Counted from the stretch's first letter, positions 23,010-37,123 are shown. The stretch is DNA of 64,000 nt from Laburnicola sp. R22_1 (GCA_014281115.1 JACONQ010000001.1:2356001-2420000); one strand, 5' to 3'. Numbers and translations are program-made. Notes: a model not told the origin generated them from the letters alone.

Positions 23010-24300
23010 CTATTTAAAGAATAAGCTAGTGTCTACTCCTTATATTAGGAGCAAGCCTTTAGGCAATATACAGAATACATTTTAAACTATAAGATATTAT
23101 CTAGGCCTATATTTAGTCTACTAACAAACTAAACTATATGCTCTATACTAGACTATTTAAGGAACTACGCATAAATTTTTTATAAGACACAATCTTCTAT
23201 ATTATATAACTACTCTATAGTATAGCTAAATTAGGTCTTTACTAGTTTAAAACCTACTACAACTACTATAAAGAGAAACTTAATATAAAGACTTTGTTAT
23301 ATAATCTATATCTACTTATTACTAATAAAGGAGAGCACACCTTTAGGATTACTAGTCTTTAGATAGATAATACTTTTAGTATTATTAATAAGAACTTTGC
23401 ACAAAGAGAAGAAAAAAAGCTAAAGAAAGTAGCCTTTTATATAACGAATAAGACTGTCCTTACTAAGGACTAACCTATTAAGTTTAATAGTGAAAGAATT
23501 TAGCTTATATATAATACTATAGTTCTTATATAAAAAGGGCAAGCAAAGGGCCTTTATATAATTAACTCTAAAGATAAGGATACTACTTAGAGGTATATAG
23601 AGAAGCGTGTGAGAGGCGCCTATATTACATCTATATGCTAACTAGAAGCCGTATTTAATTTATCTATTACCGCTTAGACTACATTATCCTTGCACAAAGA
23701 TATTAAGGTATTAAATATATAAAATAAATAGCAGATTAATAATAGAAAGCGTGGCCTTACCTTTATACTATTGGATCTCTATCGCGCGAAGCTATTTATC
23801 TTTACTAATAGCTTATTCGCTAATAATAAGAACCTAAGCTCACAGCTAAAATTCCTAATCGCTTTAGGTAATAAGCATTATATAGGTAATAGCAATAACT
23901 TTAACATTCTAGCAAATATTGTATACTAAAATTTAACTAAGTATAAGAGAGTAATAAGGAGTATTCTTGCCAGCGAGCTGTATAGTATAGTAGAAGGCTT
24001 TAATAATATTATTACTATTAGCACAACTCTTTAGAAGATTGTACGCACGCTTAGTCTACCGCTAATTCCTATAGTTATCTATATAGATTCGAAGTCTCTT
24101 TATAACTGCCTTGTACAACTAGAAACTATAAATAAGAAGCGCCTTATAATTAATATTATATTACTCTATAAATTGTACGAGCACTGCGAGATCTCTAAAA
24201 TTAGATAGATTAATAGAAAGGACAACCCTACTAATGTCTATATAAAGAAGGCCCTAAACTAGGCTCTAGAGTCCTTAATCTAGTAACACCTTAATAATCA
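23010..24300 (+). pseudogene. Copia RT-RNaseH (3' part)
   Basis: Continues the frame broken at 15,149. The RNase H portion is clear at about 23,950-24,290: S-I-L-A-S-E-L-Y-S-I-V-E-G, then I-D-S-K-S-L-Y-N-C-L-V and K-D-N-P-T-N-V, matching fungal Copia RNase H (normally D-S-x-S-L-Y-D and N-P-A-D-A). Stops throughout; inactive. Confidence 0.8.
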
Positions 24301-25758
24301 CTATTAAAGTATTAGTGGATTGCCTTGAGCCCGCCTACGCGAGCTCTTCCTAGCCTTTATATAGCACTATTTCTTTATTATTTATCTATTCTTTTATATA
24401 ATATATTTATTTAATTCTTTTTACACGCATATATTACTTAAAAATACGTATTTTCCTATCTATTATTTGTATAGAAAGAGAAGAGACATAACACACATTT
24501 ATTTAGAGAAGAGTCTTTTTTATTTTAGTACTTATAAATAATATTTAGAAGTGTCTACTCTACTATTTAGCCCTACTCTATACAATAATCACACCTAGTA
24601 CTATAGCTCTACCACACGCAAGAATCGTATAATTCCGCCTAGAAGTTTGCTACTATATAACACTTAGTAAAGGGCCTAGGGCTAGAGTTACTACTATAGT
24701 AGTAAGCGCACGCAGTGCCCCTAAGAACACTACGTAACTAGATAAGAAGCGCGTAAAAGTAGCCCTTGCGCTAAATAAGCTTAGTAACCTATAGACATAG
24801 GTCTGTACTAGCTATAAGAATAATATTAATATTATAAAGGCAGATGTGTAACACGTAACTCCTTAGCCTATTGTTTATAGTTAGCATTTATATAAAAGTA
24901 AAGAATAGAAGAACTTATATTAATAGAGATATTCTAGATAAATATATAGTTCGTCTAGAAACCTATTAGAAGGGTAATGCGTACTCTTTTGCCTAAAAGA
25001 GCTACTACAGTAGTATTAAAGCTAGAAAGGTCTAGCTAGTTAAGACCTACTAGTATAAGCGCCATTATCTACACTAAGTTAGTATTATATAGAGATAAGA
25101 TATAATATAATAAAGGATATAGTTTAGCACTATACAAAATAGGAGATTAGCTTAATAAAAAGAGAAAAGAGCTAGAGAGAAGGGATACGTATAGAGAGAT
25201 ATTTAAAGTAGGGGATAAGAGAGAGAAGGATAGAGGGAGAGAAGCCTACCTTATACGCCTCTCCCTTCTGTCCAGAGCCTTAATTTCTACCCCTTATTAG
25301 CGTTTATCCTCCTCTTATCTAACGTTGCATAATTGCCTAATATTACTACCTAAATAGATAAGATAACTAGGTCTACCTATTATATAAGAAATAAACTAAG
25401 TAAAAGAACTCTATATAAATATTATATTATTACTATAATCTTATTATTAACTACGCAATCTTACTCTTAACTACTATTAGTTAGACTACTACTCTACTAC
25501 TAATAAGCCTAATTGCGTCTCTAATAAATAGTAGCAAAGTATAATAAATAGTTACTTAATAGAATCTTTTTATTAACTAGAACAAACTAGCTAGAGTAAA
25601 AGACGTATGGATAGAGGAATAATAAATAGATAGGATAAGTATTAATAAGTAGATAGTTTATACGGAGGAAGGAAAAACTACTAATAGTAACCTTAAAATA
25701 AAAAGTTGCTAGTGTCTGTACACTATATAGGCAAGGGCACCTAAGAGTATTAAGATTT

Positions 25759-25999
25759 TAATATTGCCGCATAATAGCATTATATAGAGATTATATAATG
25801 CCTGTGCGCTACGGCCTATATGCCGCAGGATCTTCTCCTTTCTATCTACACCCTTTCTAGAGATAAGTAATTAATACTAAGTTAGTTCTATTATATTATT
25901 TTCTTTCCTCGTATAATTATCCTATATACTCTCCACACTTACTAATATAAAGTATTAGATATTAATATCTATATAGCTAGCTATAGAGCCTATTTAACA
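25759..25999 (+). repeat. Copia 3' LTR, 241 bp
   Basis: Direct match to the 5' LTR at 10,814-11,054, ending TATTTAACA. Differences between the two LTRs are mostly RIP-type transitions. Confidence 0.85.
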
Positions 26000-26007
26000 A
26001 TAGATTT

Positions 26008-27707
26008 AATTTTATATTAGGAAAATTTTTAAGTGCGTGTGTATATCTATAGCATCTAGGTAGCTTTATATATACCTACGCACTAAAAGCGCTCTAAGCG
26101 CACTTATAATACTACTTTTTTTTTAGCGTACGTATATGTAAGGTTGTGTAAAAATGCACACCTATACTACTAGTGTACCTAGAGTATCTAGAGCACCTAT
26201 AGCACCTATACTATTAAAATAATACTAATTAATTAGCAAATAAAGCTCTTTAATTAGCTAGAATTTAAAAAAGCTTAGTAAGCTACTTAGTAAGCTGCTT
26301 AGTAATCTTTTAAAAAAAGATTTCTTAAAGTATAAAGTTAAAGTCTCTTACTAGATAGTAATTACTAGCCTGTTATATAGAACTTCTATCTAATTCTTAA
26401 TTCTAGATTTTGTAGGTTTAAAAATAGAAAAAATATAGTTTTATAATTATTTAAAAGAATTAGATTAGGCGAAAATTAGTAGCTTAGTAAATAACACTAT
26501 TATAAAAAGTATAAACTTTAATAACTTTTTAACTACTTTATTTTTATTAAAACTTTTTTAAGATTTTATATACTATAGTATTAGTACTATAGATTTATAT
26601 AATAATATCACGTAATATATATAATAACTAGTAAAATGAAGAGTCTTTTATTAATTACTAACTAATTACGTAATAATAATGGTATTTTCAAATTAAATAA
26701 TTAAAGACTAGTATTCTCTCTATAAATCTATTAAAAAATCAAAATTATAGCTTTACCAGTAAAAAAGTTATAAAGCTTTAAAAAAAATTACTTAGTTATA
26801 CTATTTGTGCACATTTGCGCAAGTCTGCGTATGTCTGCGCATCTCTAAGCATTTTTGTACTAGTAAATTGCCTATATAAAAATGCGCATAGATGCGCACA
26901 TCTACGCACGGTTAAGTAGCCTTTTTAGAAAAAACTTTCCTAATATAATTAGAATCTTAACACGATAAAGATCTTTAATATAATTTTTAATTTTTTTTAT
27001 AATTACCTTTTTTACACTCTTTTTAATTACTAAGTAGGGGGCTCTACTTATTTTGTTATGTTATTTAAGATAAAAGTCTCTGTCGTGCTACTTCTAGGTA
27101 GTTAATTTAACGCCACATATAATTTTTAAAAAGTTATAATAATAATAAAGTAGTTAAAATGTTATTAAAGTTTAAACTTTTAAAATAGTGTTCTTTACTA
27201 AGCCACTAATTTTCGCCTAATCTAATTCTTTTAAATAATTATAAAACTAAATTTTTTTCTATTCTTAAACTTATAAAATCTAGAATTTAGAGTTAGGTAG
27301 AAGTTTTATATAACACGCTAGTAATTAGTACTATTATATTAACTAGTAATTACTATTTAGTAAGAGACTTTAACTTTATACTTTAAAAATCTTTTTTAAA
27401 TCCTTACTAAGTAGCTTACTAAGCTTTTTTAAATTCTAGCTAATTAAAGAGCTTTATTTGCTAATTAATTAGTATTATTTTAATAGTATAGGTGCTATAG
27501 GTATCTTAGATACTCTAGGTACCCTAGGTGCACTAGTAGTATAGGTGCGTATTCTTACACAACTTTATATATATATATATACTAAGAAAAACTAATATTA
27601 CTAGTACGCTCTAAGTGTAATTAGTGCGTAGGCGTGCGTAGGCGTGCTTAGAGCTACTTAGGTGCCTTAGGTACTTATACTTACTTAAAACTTTTCCTAA
27701 TATAATT
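26008..27707. repeat. Long palindromic repeat P, 1.7 kb
   Basis: Left arm 26,008 to about 26,580 and right arm about 27,125-27,707 are inverted copies, starting at opposite ends from AATT(T/A)TATATTAGGAAAA. The centre (26,580-27,125) is AT-rich without a gene and contains pieces (near 26,950 and 27,030) seen again at about 41,030 and 51,450. A second copy at about 48,614-51,420 is interrupted by a Fot1-like element. Confidence 0.75.
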
Positions 27708-27829
27708 GCCTTTAATTACTTATTATAGTTGCCTAAGCGCTATTCTTATAGCTAGATTTAGAGTAGTAGTAAGTACTAAATTACTAGCTTTTATTATACT
27801 ATTTACTATATATAATAGTTCGTGTCTAC

Positions 27830-28092
27830 CTTTCTACTAGTTATTAACTATTACCTTTTCTTTTACATTCTAATAGCGCCTTTTACCTTATAGAAGACGC
27901 CTTTTCTAATTGGTATTAGCGTGTAGTTAGTGTAGGCCTATGCTCTATACTACCTACTATATAAGTAAGAGTCCCCTAGATTCCTTTTTTATTTTCTATC
28001 TTAGTATAGTCTTAATTTAGTTATCTCTTTTAACTATACTAGCTATTTCTAAGAGGTTTGCCCTATAAGGCTATGTACCGCCCTTATATTAT
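27830..28092 (+). repeat. Repeat X, copy a
   Basis: A roughly 260-300-bp segment that recurs reversed at 39,325-39,612 and 43,376-43,705 and forward at about 48,000-48,445. Its placement at both ends of the Gypsy-2 relics would fit an LTR or terminal segment, but I could not define TG..CA ends or a target duplication. Confidence 0.6.
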
Positions 28093-28194
28093 ATTAAGAT
28101 TAATATTTTCTTTAGCTATAGAGAGTAATATAATATCTACTTCTTCTTTAAGACACTACCTATAGGTAGTTAAATTAGTAAAAGTTTTACTTTG

Positions 28195-28740
28195 TTAGTT
28201 ACTAGAAAGAATCTCTAGCACTAGAGAGTTTATATTTTACTACCCTAAAGTCTATTAAAAGAGGCTACTTCTAAGTCTCTTCTCTACTTATTATATAAGG
28301 GTAGAAACTTTATTAGTTACTAGAAAGAATTCCTAGTGCTAAGAAGTATATATTTTACTACCCTAAGGTCTAGTAAAAAAGGCCACTTCTAAGTTTCTCC
28401 TCTACTTATTGTATAAAAGTAGGAACTTTATTAGTTATTAGGAAAAATCCTTAGTATTAGAGAGTTTATACTTTACTACCCTAAGGTTTATTAAAAAGAC
28501 TACTTCTAAGTTTCTCTTTTGCTTATTATATAAGAGTAAGAACTTTATTAGTTACTAGAAAAGATCCCTAGCACTAGAAAGTTTGTGTTTTACTACCCTA
28601 AAGTCTATTAAAAAGGCTATTTCTAAGTCCCTCCTTTACTTAATATATAAGGGTAGGAACTTTATTAGTTACTAGTTATAGTAGGTAGTTATTACACTAC
28701 GCTAAGATTTATTAAGAGAGGCTGCCCTAATATCCTAATA
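28195..28740 (+). repeat. Tandem repeat, about 117-bp unit, four full copies
   Basis: The phrase T-T-A-G-T-T-A starts at 28,195, 28,313, 28,431, 28,548 and 28,664, giving units of 116-118 bases with RIP-type differences. No coding sense. A related reversed array lies at 42,737-43,290. Confidence 0.85.
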
Positions 28741-28899
28741 TTTTAAAAATAAATAATAATTAATAATTAATAAATAGTAACTATTGCGCTATACTCTATA
28801 GAGCTAACTTGCCTAATAACTACTTTCTAGCGCTATTATAGCAATAGTATAAGGTATAAAGCTAAAGAAATTAGAGCTAGGCTATAGTAGCAATATAAA

Positions 28900-29770
28900 A
28901 GTTAAAATTTTATATATTTTATTGTATACTTTAACTTTTACTTAATCATTTTTTAGCTTAGACTATACGCTAGCTTGCACGCTATATAAGATCTACTACT
29001 CTAGGTTTATTTACTATACCCTCTTTATCGCTCTACTTCGCTTAACTTTACTATTGCCTATACTATAGAGAGCTGTCGTCCTTTTATTTAAAAGACTCCT
29101 CTAGCCTCTAGAGTGTTCCCTAAGTCTTTTTAATATAACTCTATAATAGATAATATAGTAGAGAATATTTATACGCACCTTACTAATAATAGTTTAAATA
29201 ATATTTATTATAGAATTTTCCTACTTAACCCTACTAGTAATTTATTATCTATTAAGTATAGAAAGTAGCTTATAGCTACTTCTATAATAACTAGTTGCTT
29301 CGCCCCTAGCTTTATAAAAAAAGAGCATTATTAAACTACTAAGAAAGGTCTACCCTAATAGCATTTCTTATAAGACTCTTAAATATAATTAATATATTAC
29401 TACACTTAAAGTAAATTAGCTAGATAACAAATTTTTATTAGTAGACTTTAAGTAGCTTGCGCACTAAGGCAAAGCTAAACTTAAAGCTACTAGGAAGTTT
29501 AGCGTGTTTTTAGCGCAATTTAAACTAGATTTATTACTTTAGTATAGCCTAGAAATAAAATAATTACTTACTACCTATTAGCTGTAGGCTTAATATTACT
29601 TTTCTTAAGGCCTACTTTAAGAGATAGCACTCGATTTAGTAGCTAGGGCTATTATAAAGTCTAAAGACAACTCTATATAAAAAAGTATTATTTAGGCTTT
29701 ATATAAGCGTGTTAATATATTTAAATAAGCTTTTACTATACTTAAGATATAGTTACTTTATACTATAATA
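28900..29770 (+). pseudogene. Gag-like relic, probably of Gypsy-2
   Basis: A stop-filled region followed, after the IR1 insertion, by a degenerate C-Y-N-Y-F knuckle-like spot near 33,310. I place it as gag of Gypsy-2 from its position upstream of protease and RT; the sequence alone gives weak support. 28,740-28,900 holds nothing I can name. Confidence 0.35.
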
Positions 29771-32700
29771 TATATAGTTTTTTTGCGACTAAGGGATTTC
29801 TAATAAAATATTACAATAATAGTAGATATTCCTTCTACTATTATATACATAGAAAAGCGTTTTAAAGTAGTGTTAATATAAAGGATTAGCGCATTATAAG
29901 CTTCTTAAGCGAGCTTAGCGCGCCTACTCTAACAAAAAAATTACATATAAAATATAATAAGGCTATATTACTATACTATAGTTTAGAGTAAGAAAAAGGT
30001 ATAAAATAGCACTAGCGCTATAATACTACAACTATTATCTTTCTTCTCTACTATTATCCCTAAAGATATTACTAAAAGCAATAGCTATATTAGTAGATTT
30101 GTGCTACTTACAAGATATATACTAAATATAAGCTTCTATACACTATAGGTATACTAATACTCTATCTCTATATTAAAGTTAACTTTAAAGAGACTTCTAC
30201 TACTGTCCTTATTACTTTATTTCTCGCTATCTTTTTAGACCCTAGTGCTAATACTAATACTAATACTAATACCGCCTAAAAGTACACTCTAATAATCTAT
30301 TCGCTTAAAGCCAATACTACTATATCTAGAGTATTATTAATAGAAAGTAAAAGGTATATCTTACCCTATATAAAGTAGTCCTAGTGTACTAGTTAGGCTA
30401 GTAATAGATTAGTAACTATATGCGTAGGAATAGATGCATAGAATTCCTACTATAGTTCCTTATATTACTACTAGTTAGGAAGGCAGTAATAGAGGGCAAG
30501 ATTAAGAGCAAAAGAAAAAAGAAAATAAAGGTGTTTATTAATAAGTTACTAGGAAAAAAGTGCATTATATAGATATATTAGATTCTTATAGTTATTATAG
30601 TATTAGATAAGCACAATATATAAGTGTACTATGTAAGCAGCACGTAAATATAACACAGTTACTAATAATAGCAATAATAGAGCTTAGTTTACTATACACG
30701 CTTTAAGTAAATTTAATAGCTATTAGAGCGCTAATAAATAGTAGGGCAAGTGCGCAGTTTATATATAAACTATTATCGCGTTAGCAAAGACGTAGTAGAC
30801 TATATTTTTAGGCGCTAGACTAGAGCGGCCTTTCTATCCTAATCTACGCAGGCTTTAATTAAAAAAAGGGGTTAAAAAGGATAATTAACACTAAATAAAC
30901 AATGCGACTATATAATATATATAGTAAAGAATAAATTCTAATTCTTGTCTGATAGTACTAATTACGCAGCTATTAAAGATAACTTATTTACCCCTACTAA
31001 AGCTCTCTCTTCTATTAAAAATAATTCTAATTTATAGCATCGCACTTAAGTCTCCTTAAAAGATAATTCTAATCTATAGCGCTGCACTTAAGTCCCCTTA
31101 AAAGCCCTTAGCCTAGAAACGCCTAATTTACTATATAGTTCACGCTGCTTTTATATAGCTAAGTAGAGCTTATTCTACTTAGTTACGCCCTAATATATGC
31201 CCTATTTAGCGCCCTAGTAGGTATTCTAATATTTACCCTAGCTTACAGTGCCTATTCTATATTTAGTTAATACTCTTTACTACTTTTTAGTTTTAGAATA
31301 TATATAAACTAAGCTTGCTAATAGTAATTAGATAGATGTACCCTAGAGTAGATATACTTTTACTACTCCTTTTAGTATATCTAAGCTAGAACGCTCTATA
31401 AAGCTACCTATTATTAATAAGTATTATAAAAAGATTAATCTAGCCCTAGTATTAAAAATTAGCTAGAGGATATGCGCAATAAGATCTAGGTTAATATAGA
31501 CTCTTACTAAGGCAATAATTATATAGAAAATTAAATAACTTTATAGAAGCTATACTTAGCTATCTTAAAGACGCGCCTTAAGAGGCTATACAAAATTAGT
31601 ATTAAATAAATTAGGCCCTCTAAAAAGATTATAGACCTAACGTACTCTTTAAATTTCTAAAAAAGACTTATTATAATTCTTTTACTCCCTAATAGGTACG
31701 TAAAAAGTTCTATAAGCTCTTTCTCTCTAATAGAATAGACGCCTAGACGTTTCTATTAGCTTTTAAAAGTCTAGCTAGAAAGGGTAAACTAGACGTAAAG
31801 ACCTAGAAATAATAAATTATAACTTAAGTTAACTAGAAGTCTTAAGTTAATACTCTAAAAAGAAATAAAAGATTCTAATATTAACTACCTAGGAATTAAA
31901 CGCTAGATAGCTATAGCTAGCTACACTTTTTAAGATAATAATATAATAAACCTATTATAGGCGCGTATATAGACCTCTTATTATTATATTGTTTACTTAG
32001 TATTAATTATATTTTTGATATATTTTTTAAATTAAGCCTGTGTAGATTAGAATAAAAAGACCGCTCTAGTCTAGCGCCTAAAAATATAGTCTACGTCTAG
32101 TCTTCTTCGCTAACGCGATAATAGTTTATATATAAACTACGCACTTGCCCTACTATCTATAAGCGCTCTAATAGCTATTAAATTTACTTAAAGTGTGTAT
32201 AGAAAACTAACTTCTTGTTCTATTATTGCTATTATTAACGATTGCGCTATAAGCGTGCTGCTACCCTAGAGCACTTACGCGTTGCACTTACTATTTAACA
32301 CTATAACTGCGAGGATCTAACATATCTATATAACACTCTCCTCCTCTAGTAACTTATTAATAAATACCTTTTCTTGCCTCTTAACCTTGCTCTTTATTGC
32401 CGCTATCCTAATCTATAGCAATATAAGGAACTGTAATAGTAACCCCACGTATCTATTATAATGCCTATAGTTACTAATCTATTACTAGTCTAACTAGTAC
32501 ACTAGAACTATCTTATATAGGCTAAGGTATACCTTCTTTTACTTTAACCTATTAATAATCTTCTAGACAAAGTAGTACTCTAGTGTGGCTCTAGTAATAG
32601 TGGCGAGCGAATATAGAGCATACTTTTGGGCAGTATTAACCGCAATTTTAGTATTAGGGCTTAGAAGAATAGTGGAAAATAAAGCAATAGTAATAGATAA

Positions 32701-33124
32701 TATCTTATTAAGGTTAACTTTAATATAAAGATAGAGTATTAGTATACCTATAGTGTATAAGCTCCTACCTAGTATATATTTTATAATAGCACAAACCTAC
32801 TAATATAATGGCTATTACTAGTAATCTTTAGAAATAATAGTAGAGAAGACAATAGTTATAGTATTATAGTGCTAGCGCTATTTTATACCTTTTCTCCTGC
32901 CTACTCTAAACTATAGTATAGTAATATGGCCTTACGCATAGTTTTATATATAAATTTTTTTTAGTTAGAGTAGACGCGCTAAGCCCGCTAAGCTTGCTTA
33001 TAATACACTAACCCTTTTATTAACACCTTAAAACGCTTTTCTATATATATAATAGCAGAAGAGATATCTACTATTATTATAATATTTTTATTAGAAATCC
33101 CTTAGTCGCCAAAAAAAAATATAG
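29771..33124. mobile_element. Long-inverted-repeat element IR1, 3.35 kb
   Basis: Arms 29,771-30,909 and 31,985-33,124 are inverted copies of about 1.14 kb. The termini read TTTTTTTGCGACTAAGGG inward at both ends. The 1.07-kb centre (30,910-31,984) is AT-rich and stop-filled, with no protein I recognise. It lies in the gag region of Gypsy-2. Related single arms occur at 45,225-46,355 and, decayed, at 40,120-40,990; a terminal fragment is at 38,995-39,090. Confidence 0.8.
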
Positions 33125-33847
33125 ACCTCTTATAAGGTACTACTCTCTAGATTAAAGCCCTTATATATAGTAATTAAAAAATAAGTACTTTACTTTAGAT
33201 CTACTATTTTCTTCTTACCCCTTTATAACTATAATAGAATATAGTATATTAAGTATAATACTTAGTTTTAGTGTAGTAAGATAGGGAATAAGCACTTAAG
33301 CTGCTATAACTATTTCTAAAAGATAGCCACACAAGCAAATATATAGGCAGTAGATAGTTTTAATTTAAATAAACTTAGTATTACCTACTACTTTAATTTA
33401 GAGGTAGGTAATTTATTAGATAATAAGGCTTTAAATATAAGCTACTATACTACTCTAATCTAGTAGCTTATATGAAGGCTACTAAACTAATTAATTTAAA
33501 TAAGCTATAATTTTAATTACACAATATAAATACTAAACTAAAATTGCTACCTATAGGCGGCAAGATAGTAAAGATTCCTAAGCTATTTAGAGACCTCTAG
33601 CTAGTTATACTAGTGCAAATTATATTCTAAGAATTAGCTCTTAGGTTATAAGCCTTAATAGATACTAGTACTAGCACTTATAATCTTATTACTTTAAGGT
33701 ATATAAAGGTAGTATAAAAATAGCTTAAAGCTAAACTTCTCTACCTAAAGATACTAATTCCTCTTAAGAACTTTATAGGAAAGAGAAGCGCAAAAGTAAA
33801 TACTTATTTTATAGCCTAGCTTAATATTAATAGATATAGCTTTACTA
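33125..33847 (+). pseudogene. Gypsy-2 gag end and protease relic
   Basis: A knuckle-like C-Y-N-Y near 33,310 is followed by an aspartic-protease-type block, A-L-I-D-T (then S where family members have G), near 33,653-33,670. The frame is then cut by element Y at 33,848. Pattern and order fit Gypsy pol; details are weak. Confidence 0.5.
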
Positions 33848-36800
33848 TATTAAAGATCTTTATTATATTAAGATTCTAACTAAGATTGAATCCGCACTAT
33901 ACACAAAGAGGAGTAAAATAGAAGGCACTAAAACCTAGCACCTAGCACATAGTAGTAGTAATAAAATATACGCAAAATAATAATAATTTTATTATTAACG
34001 TTTTGCATAGCGGCATTATTAATAGTAGTTAATAAATAGTCTACTATCTAGTATAACTAAGTCACATATTATCTCTTAACTAGTAGACTATTAGAGAGCT
34101 ATAGTAGACCGCAAAGTCGCAACTATAAGAGTAGTATAGGCAATAGGACGCTTAACTATAGTTTAGTTATTGCACTTATAACCTAGTAGTAGTATAACTA
34201 TAGTTTGCTATACACACAGCGTATAAAGTCTACCTACTCTTATAATATTAGTAATACCTAGTACACTAAATCTTTACCTTTAATTTATACAACACTAAGT
34301 CTTTTAAATCTAACTCTTTATTATATATAGTAATGCAACACCTTTCTAGTGTTCTAAGATTGCATTATTTAATACCCGTAGTTAGATGGCTGCTGGAGAA
34401 TTTAAAACTAGTATAAATAACTAGCTGGGCAATATTAGCCATCTAGCCTACCTGCTATAAGATAAGGTTTAAGAAGCAGGGCTACTAGAGGACTAAATTA
34501 ATCACAATTACACTATCCTAGAGGATATATCTAATAATCTATTTAGACTATATATAATCTTTACGCAACTCTAAATTCTTAAGTACTAGGTTATTCTTTT
34601 ATATAAAGACCTAGGAAGAAATATAGTAATCTTTATAAGAAAACAATAGTACCTTACTATTATATTGCTAGTAAGGCTAGAGAATAGGCTAAAATATAGT
34701 AGTGGGCGTCTATTAGAGGAGGAGTGGATATTTCTTATATGTTGCCAGAGCGCGCGCGCGTAGCTATAGTAGAAGAAGCTCTTAGTGGTAGTTAAGATTG
34801 TGCAGGCGCATAAGAATAATAAGGAGTAAGGGTAGTAGTAGTAGTAGAAGCACAGAGGAGATAGGCAGCGATAGCCAGGTCCTAGAAGGGTAGTATACAG
34901 CTCGCTAGTTGCAAGGGGAGATTTACTATAGAAGAGTAATAAAATAGTTAGGTTAGTTACTATTATAATTGTTATTGTTATTATTATTACAAAAATATTA
35001 TTAAAGAAATTATTAATTATGTAACACGATAGTTAGTTAAACAGCCAGCCCGGGATTATAGCTTTACTATATAGTTTATTTTCTATAATATAAGGGACCA
35101 CAATCTTATTATTAGTAGAAAATTTTTTAAGTAAGCTAACTACCTAGTTAATGCCTAGGACTACCGCCTTTATTAGAAAGATAATAAGAATTTAATCTTT
35201 GCTAGCAACCTTATTCTACTATAAACTTCTCTACTACCTAATCCTTTCTACTAGAATATTACTACTTAATAGAATAGCCTATTTAAAAAGTAGAACTATA
35301 TTTACTAAAAGACTTATTAAAAGCTAACTAGAGCGTCTCTAAGGAAATCTCTATTTAGCTTCCTAATTCTACTATTTTAGTTCTTAGAATATACTTAAAG
35401 GCTTACTAGAAACTAAGCTATAAGAATAACTTTAATAATAATAGTAGTGTAGAGGCTAAAGAGCTGCCTTTTTTAGATAAAGAACTATTAGATAATAAAT
35501 TGCCTATTAGTTACTCTATTTATACTATCTAAGAAAGCTACTAGTAAAACTAGCCCCTAGGAATTATGTGGCAGGATCTAGGTACCACTACTAGTCCTAG
35601 ACCTAGAGACTATAATTCTACTAGAGAAGCTAATCTATAGATTAGATAGCTTTTATAGGAATTAACTATTTAATTAATACTACTCTAGCTAGAATAACCT
35701 AGATTAGCTTTCTTTCGCCCTACTAAATTACTAATATAGAAGGAGAACTTATAGAAAATAAATAATAAATTGTGTTTAGCAGACCGACTAGCCCTATAGG
35801 ATCTAGCTAACCTCCTAGAACTTATTTAGGCGCTAATATAGGAACAATTATACACTACTAGCTTTAATATTAATATAGTAAGCGCCGTAGCCTTTGCTTT
35901 AAATAGTAGCTATAAGTCTAATATAATTATTAGTTATACTAGCCCCTATTTCTCTCCCGGGATTAATCCGTAATGTTACGTAATCCTAGGCTGGCTATTT
36001 AACTAACCACTATATTACATAATTAATAATTTCTTTAATAATATTCTTTGCTATAATAATAATAATAATAATTATAATAGTAACTAAACTAACTATCTTA
36101 TCACTCTTCTATAGTAGATTTCCTCTTATAACTAGTAAGCTATATACTACTCCTTAGGACCTTACTACTGCCTATCTTCTCTATACTTCCCCTACTACTG
36201 CTTACCTTTATCTTTATTATACTACTACTCTTACTTTTTATTATTCTTATACGCTTATAAAATCTTAACTACTACTACTAGAAGATTTTTCTACTATAGT
36301 TGTGTGCACGCGCTCTAGCAATATATAAAAAACACTTTCTTTCTCTTTAATAGTTGCCTACTACTATATCTTAGTCTATTCTCTAGTCTTACTAATAATA
36401 TAATAGTAAGAAGCTATTATTATTATATAAATATTACTATATTATCGCTTAGGCCTCTATATAAAATAATAGCCTTGCACTTAAGAATATAAAGTTGCGT
36501 AAAGATAGTATATAGCCTAAATAGATTATTAGTTATAACCTCTAGAATAGTGTAATTAATTTAGTCCTTTAGTAGGCCTGCCTTAACTATATCTTATAGT
36601 AGATAGGCTAGATAGCTAATGTTGCCTAGCTAGTTATTTATACTAGTTTTAAATTCTCTAGTAGCTGTCTAACTACGGGTATTAGATAACTTAATCTTAG
36701 GACACTAGAAAGCTAGCTCGCTATATATATTAAAAAGTTAAATTTAAAAGACTTAGTATTGTGTATATTAAAGGAAAAGAATTTTTAGATATTATAAATA

Positions 36801-37123
36801 TTATAAAAGTAGGCAGACTTATATAATATACGTATAGCAAACTATAGTTATAACTTTACACTTTACTATAGCTCTCTAATAGTCTACTAGTTAAGAAATA
36901 ATATATAATTTAATTATGCTAGATAGTAGACTATCTATTAACTACTATTAATAATACTATTATATAAAATACTAATAATAAAATTATTACTATTTTGTAT
37001 ATATTTTGTTACTACTACTGTATACTAAGTACTAGGTTATAGTGCCTTCTATTTTACTCCTCTCTATATATAGTGCAGACTTCACCTTAGTTAGAATCTT
37101 TACATAATAAAAATCTTTAATAC
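33848..37123. mobile_element. Long-inverted-repeat element Y, 3.28 kb
   Basis: Outer arms 33,848-35,060 and 35,985-37,123 are inverted copies of about 1.2 kb. The terminal sequence reads TTAAAGAT(C/T)TTTATTAT.. then AGATTCTAACTAAG. The inner arm part (34,690-34,930) is less AT-rich, has a CG run near 34,750 and a GTA run near 34,829. The centre (35,060-35,985) is stop-filled and might be gag-like; I cannot name it. It splits Gypsy-2 between protease and RT. A lone right arm is at about 47,390-47,990. Confidence 0.78.

Larger units (their letters stand above)
10814..25999 (+). mobile_element. Copia (Ty1) LTR retrotransposon split by a 7.86-kb insertion
   Basis: Equal-length 241-bp LTRs (10,814-11,054 and 25,759-25,999) bound Copia coding relics in the order gag/protease, integrase, reverse transcriptase, RNase H. 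Without the insertion at 15,150-23,007 the element is about 7.3 kb. It is heavily RIP-mutated. 24,300-25,758 between RNase H and the 3' LTR contains no recognisable gene. I could not find a convincing 5-bp target duplication around the LTRs. Confidence 0.85.

Noticed and set aside
10800..26010. A 5-bp target duplication around the Copia LTRs
   Set aside because: Bases before 10,814 and after 25,999 do not match convincingly; RIP or rearrangement may have erased it.
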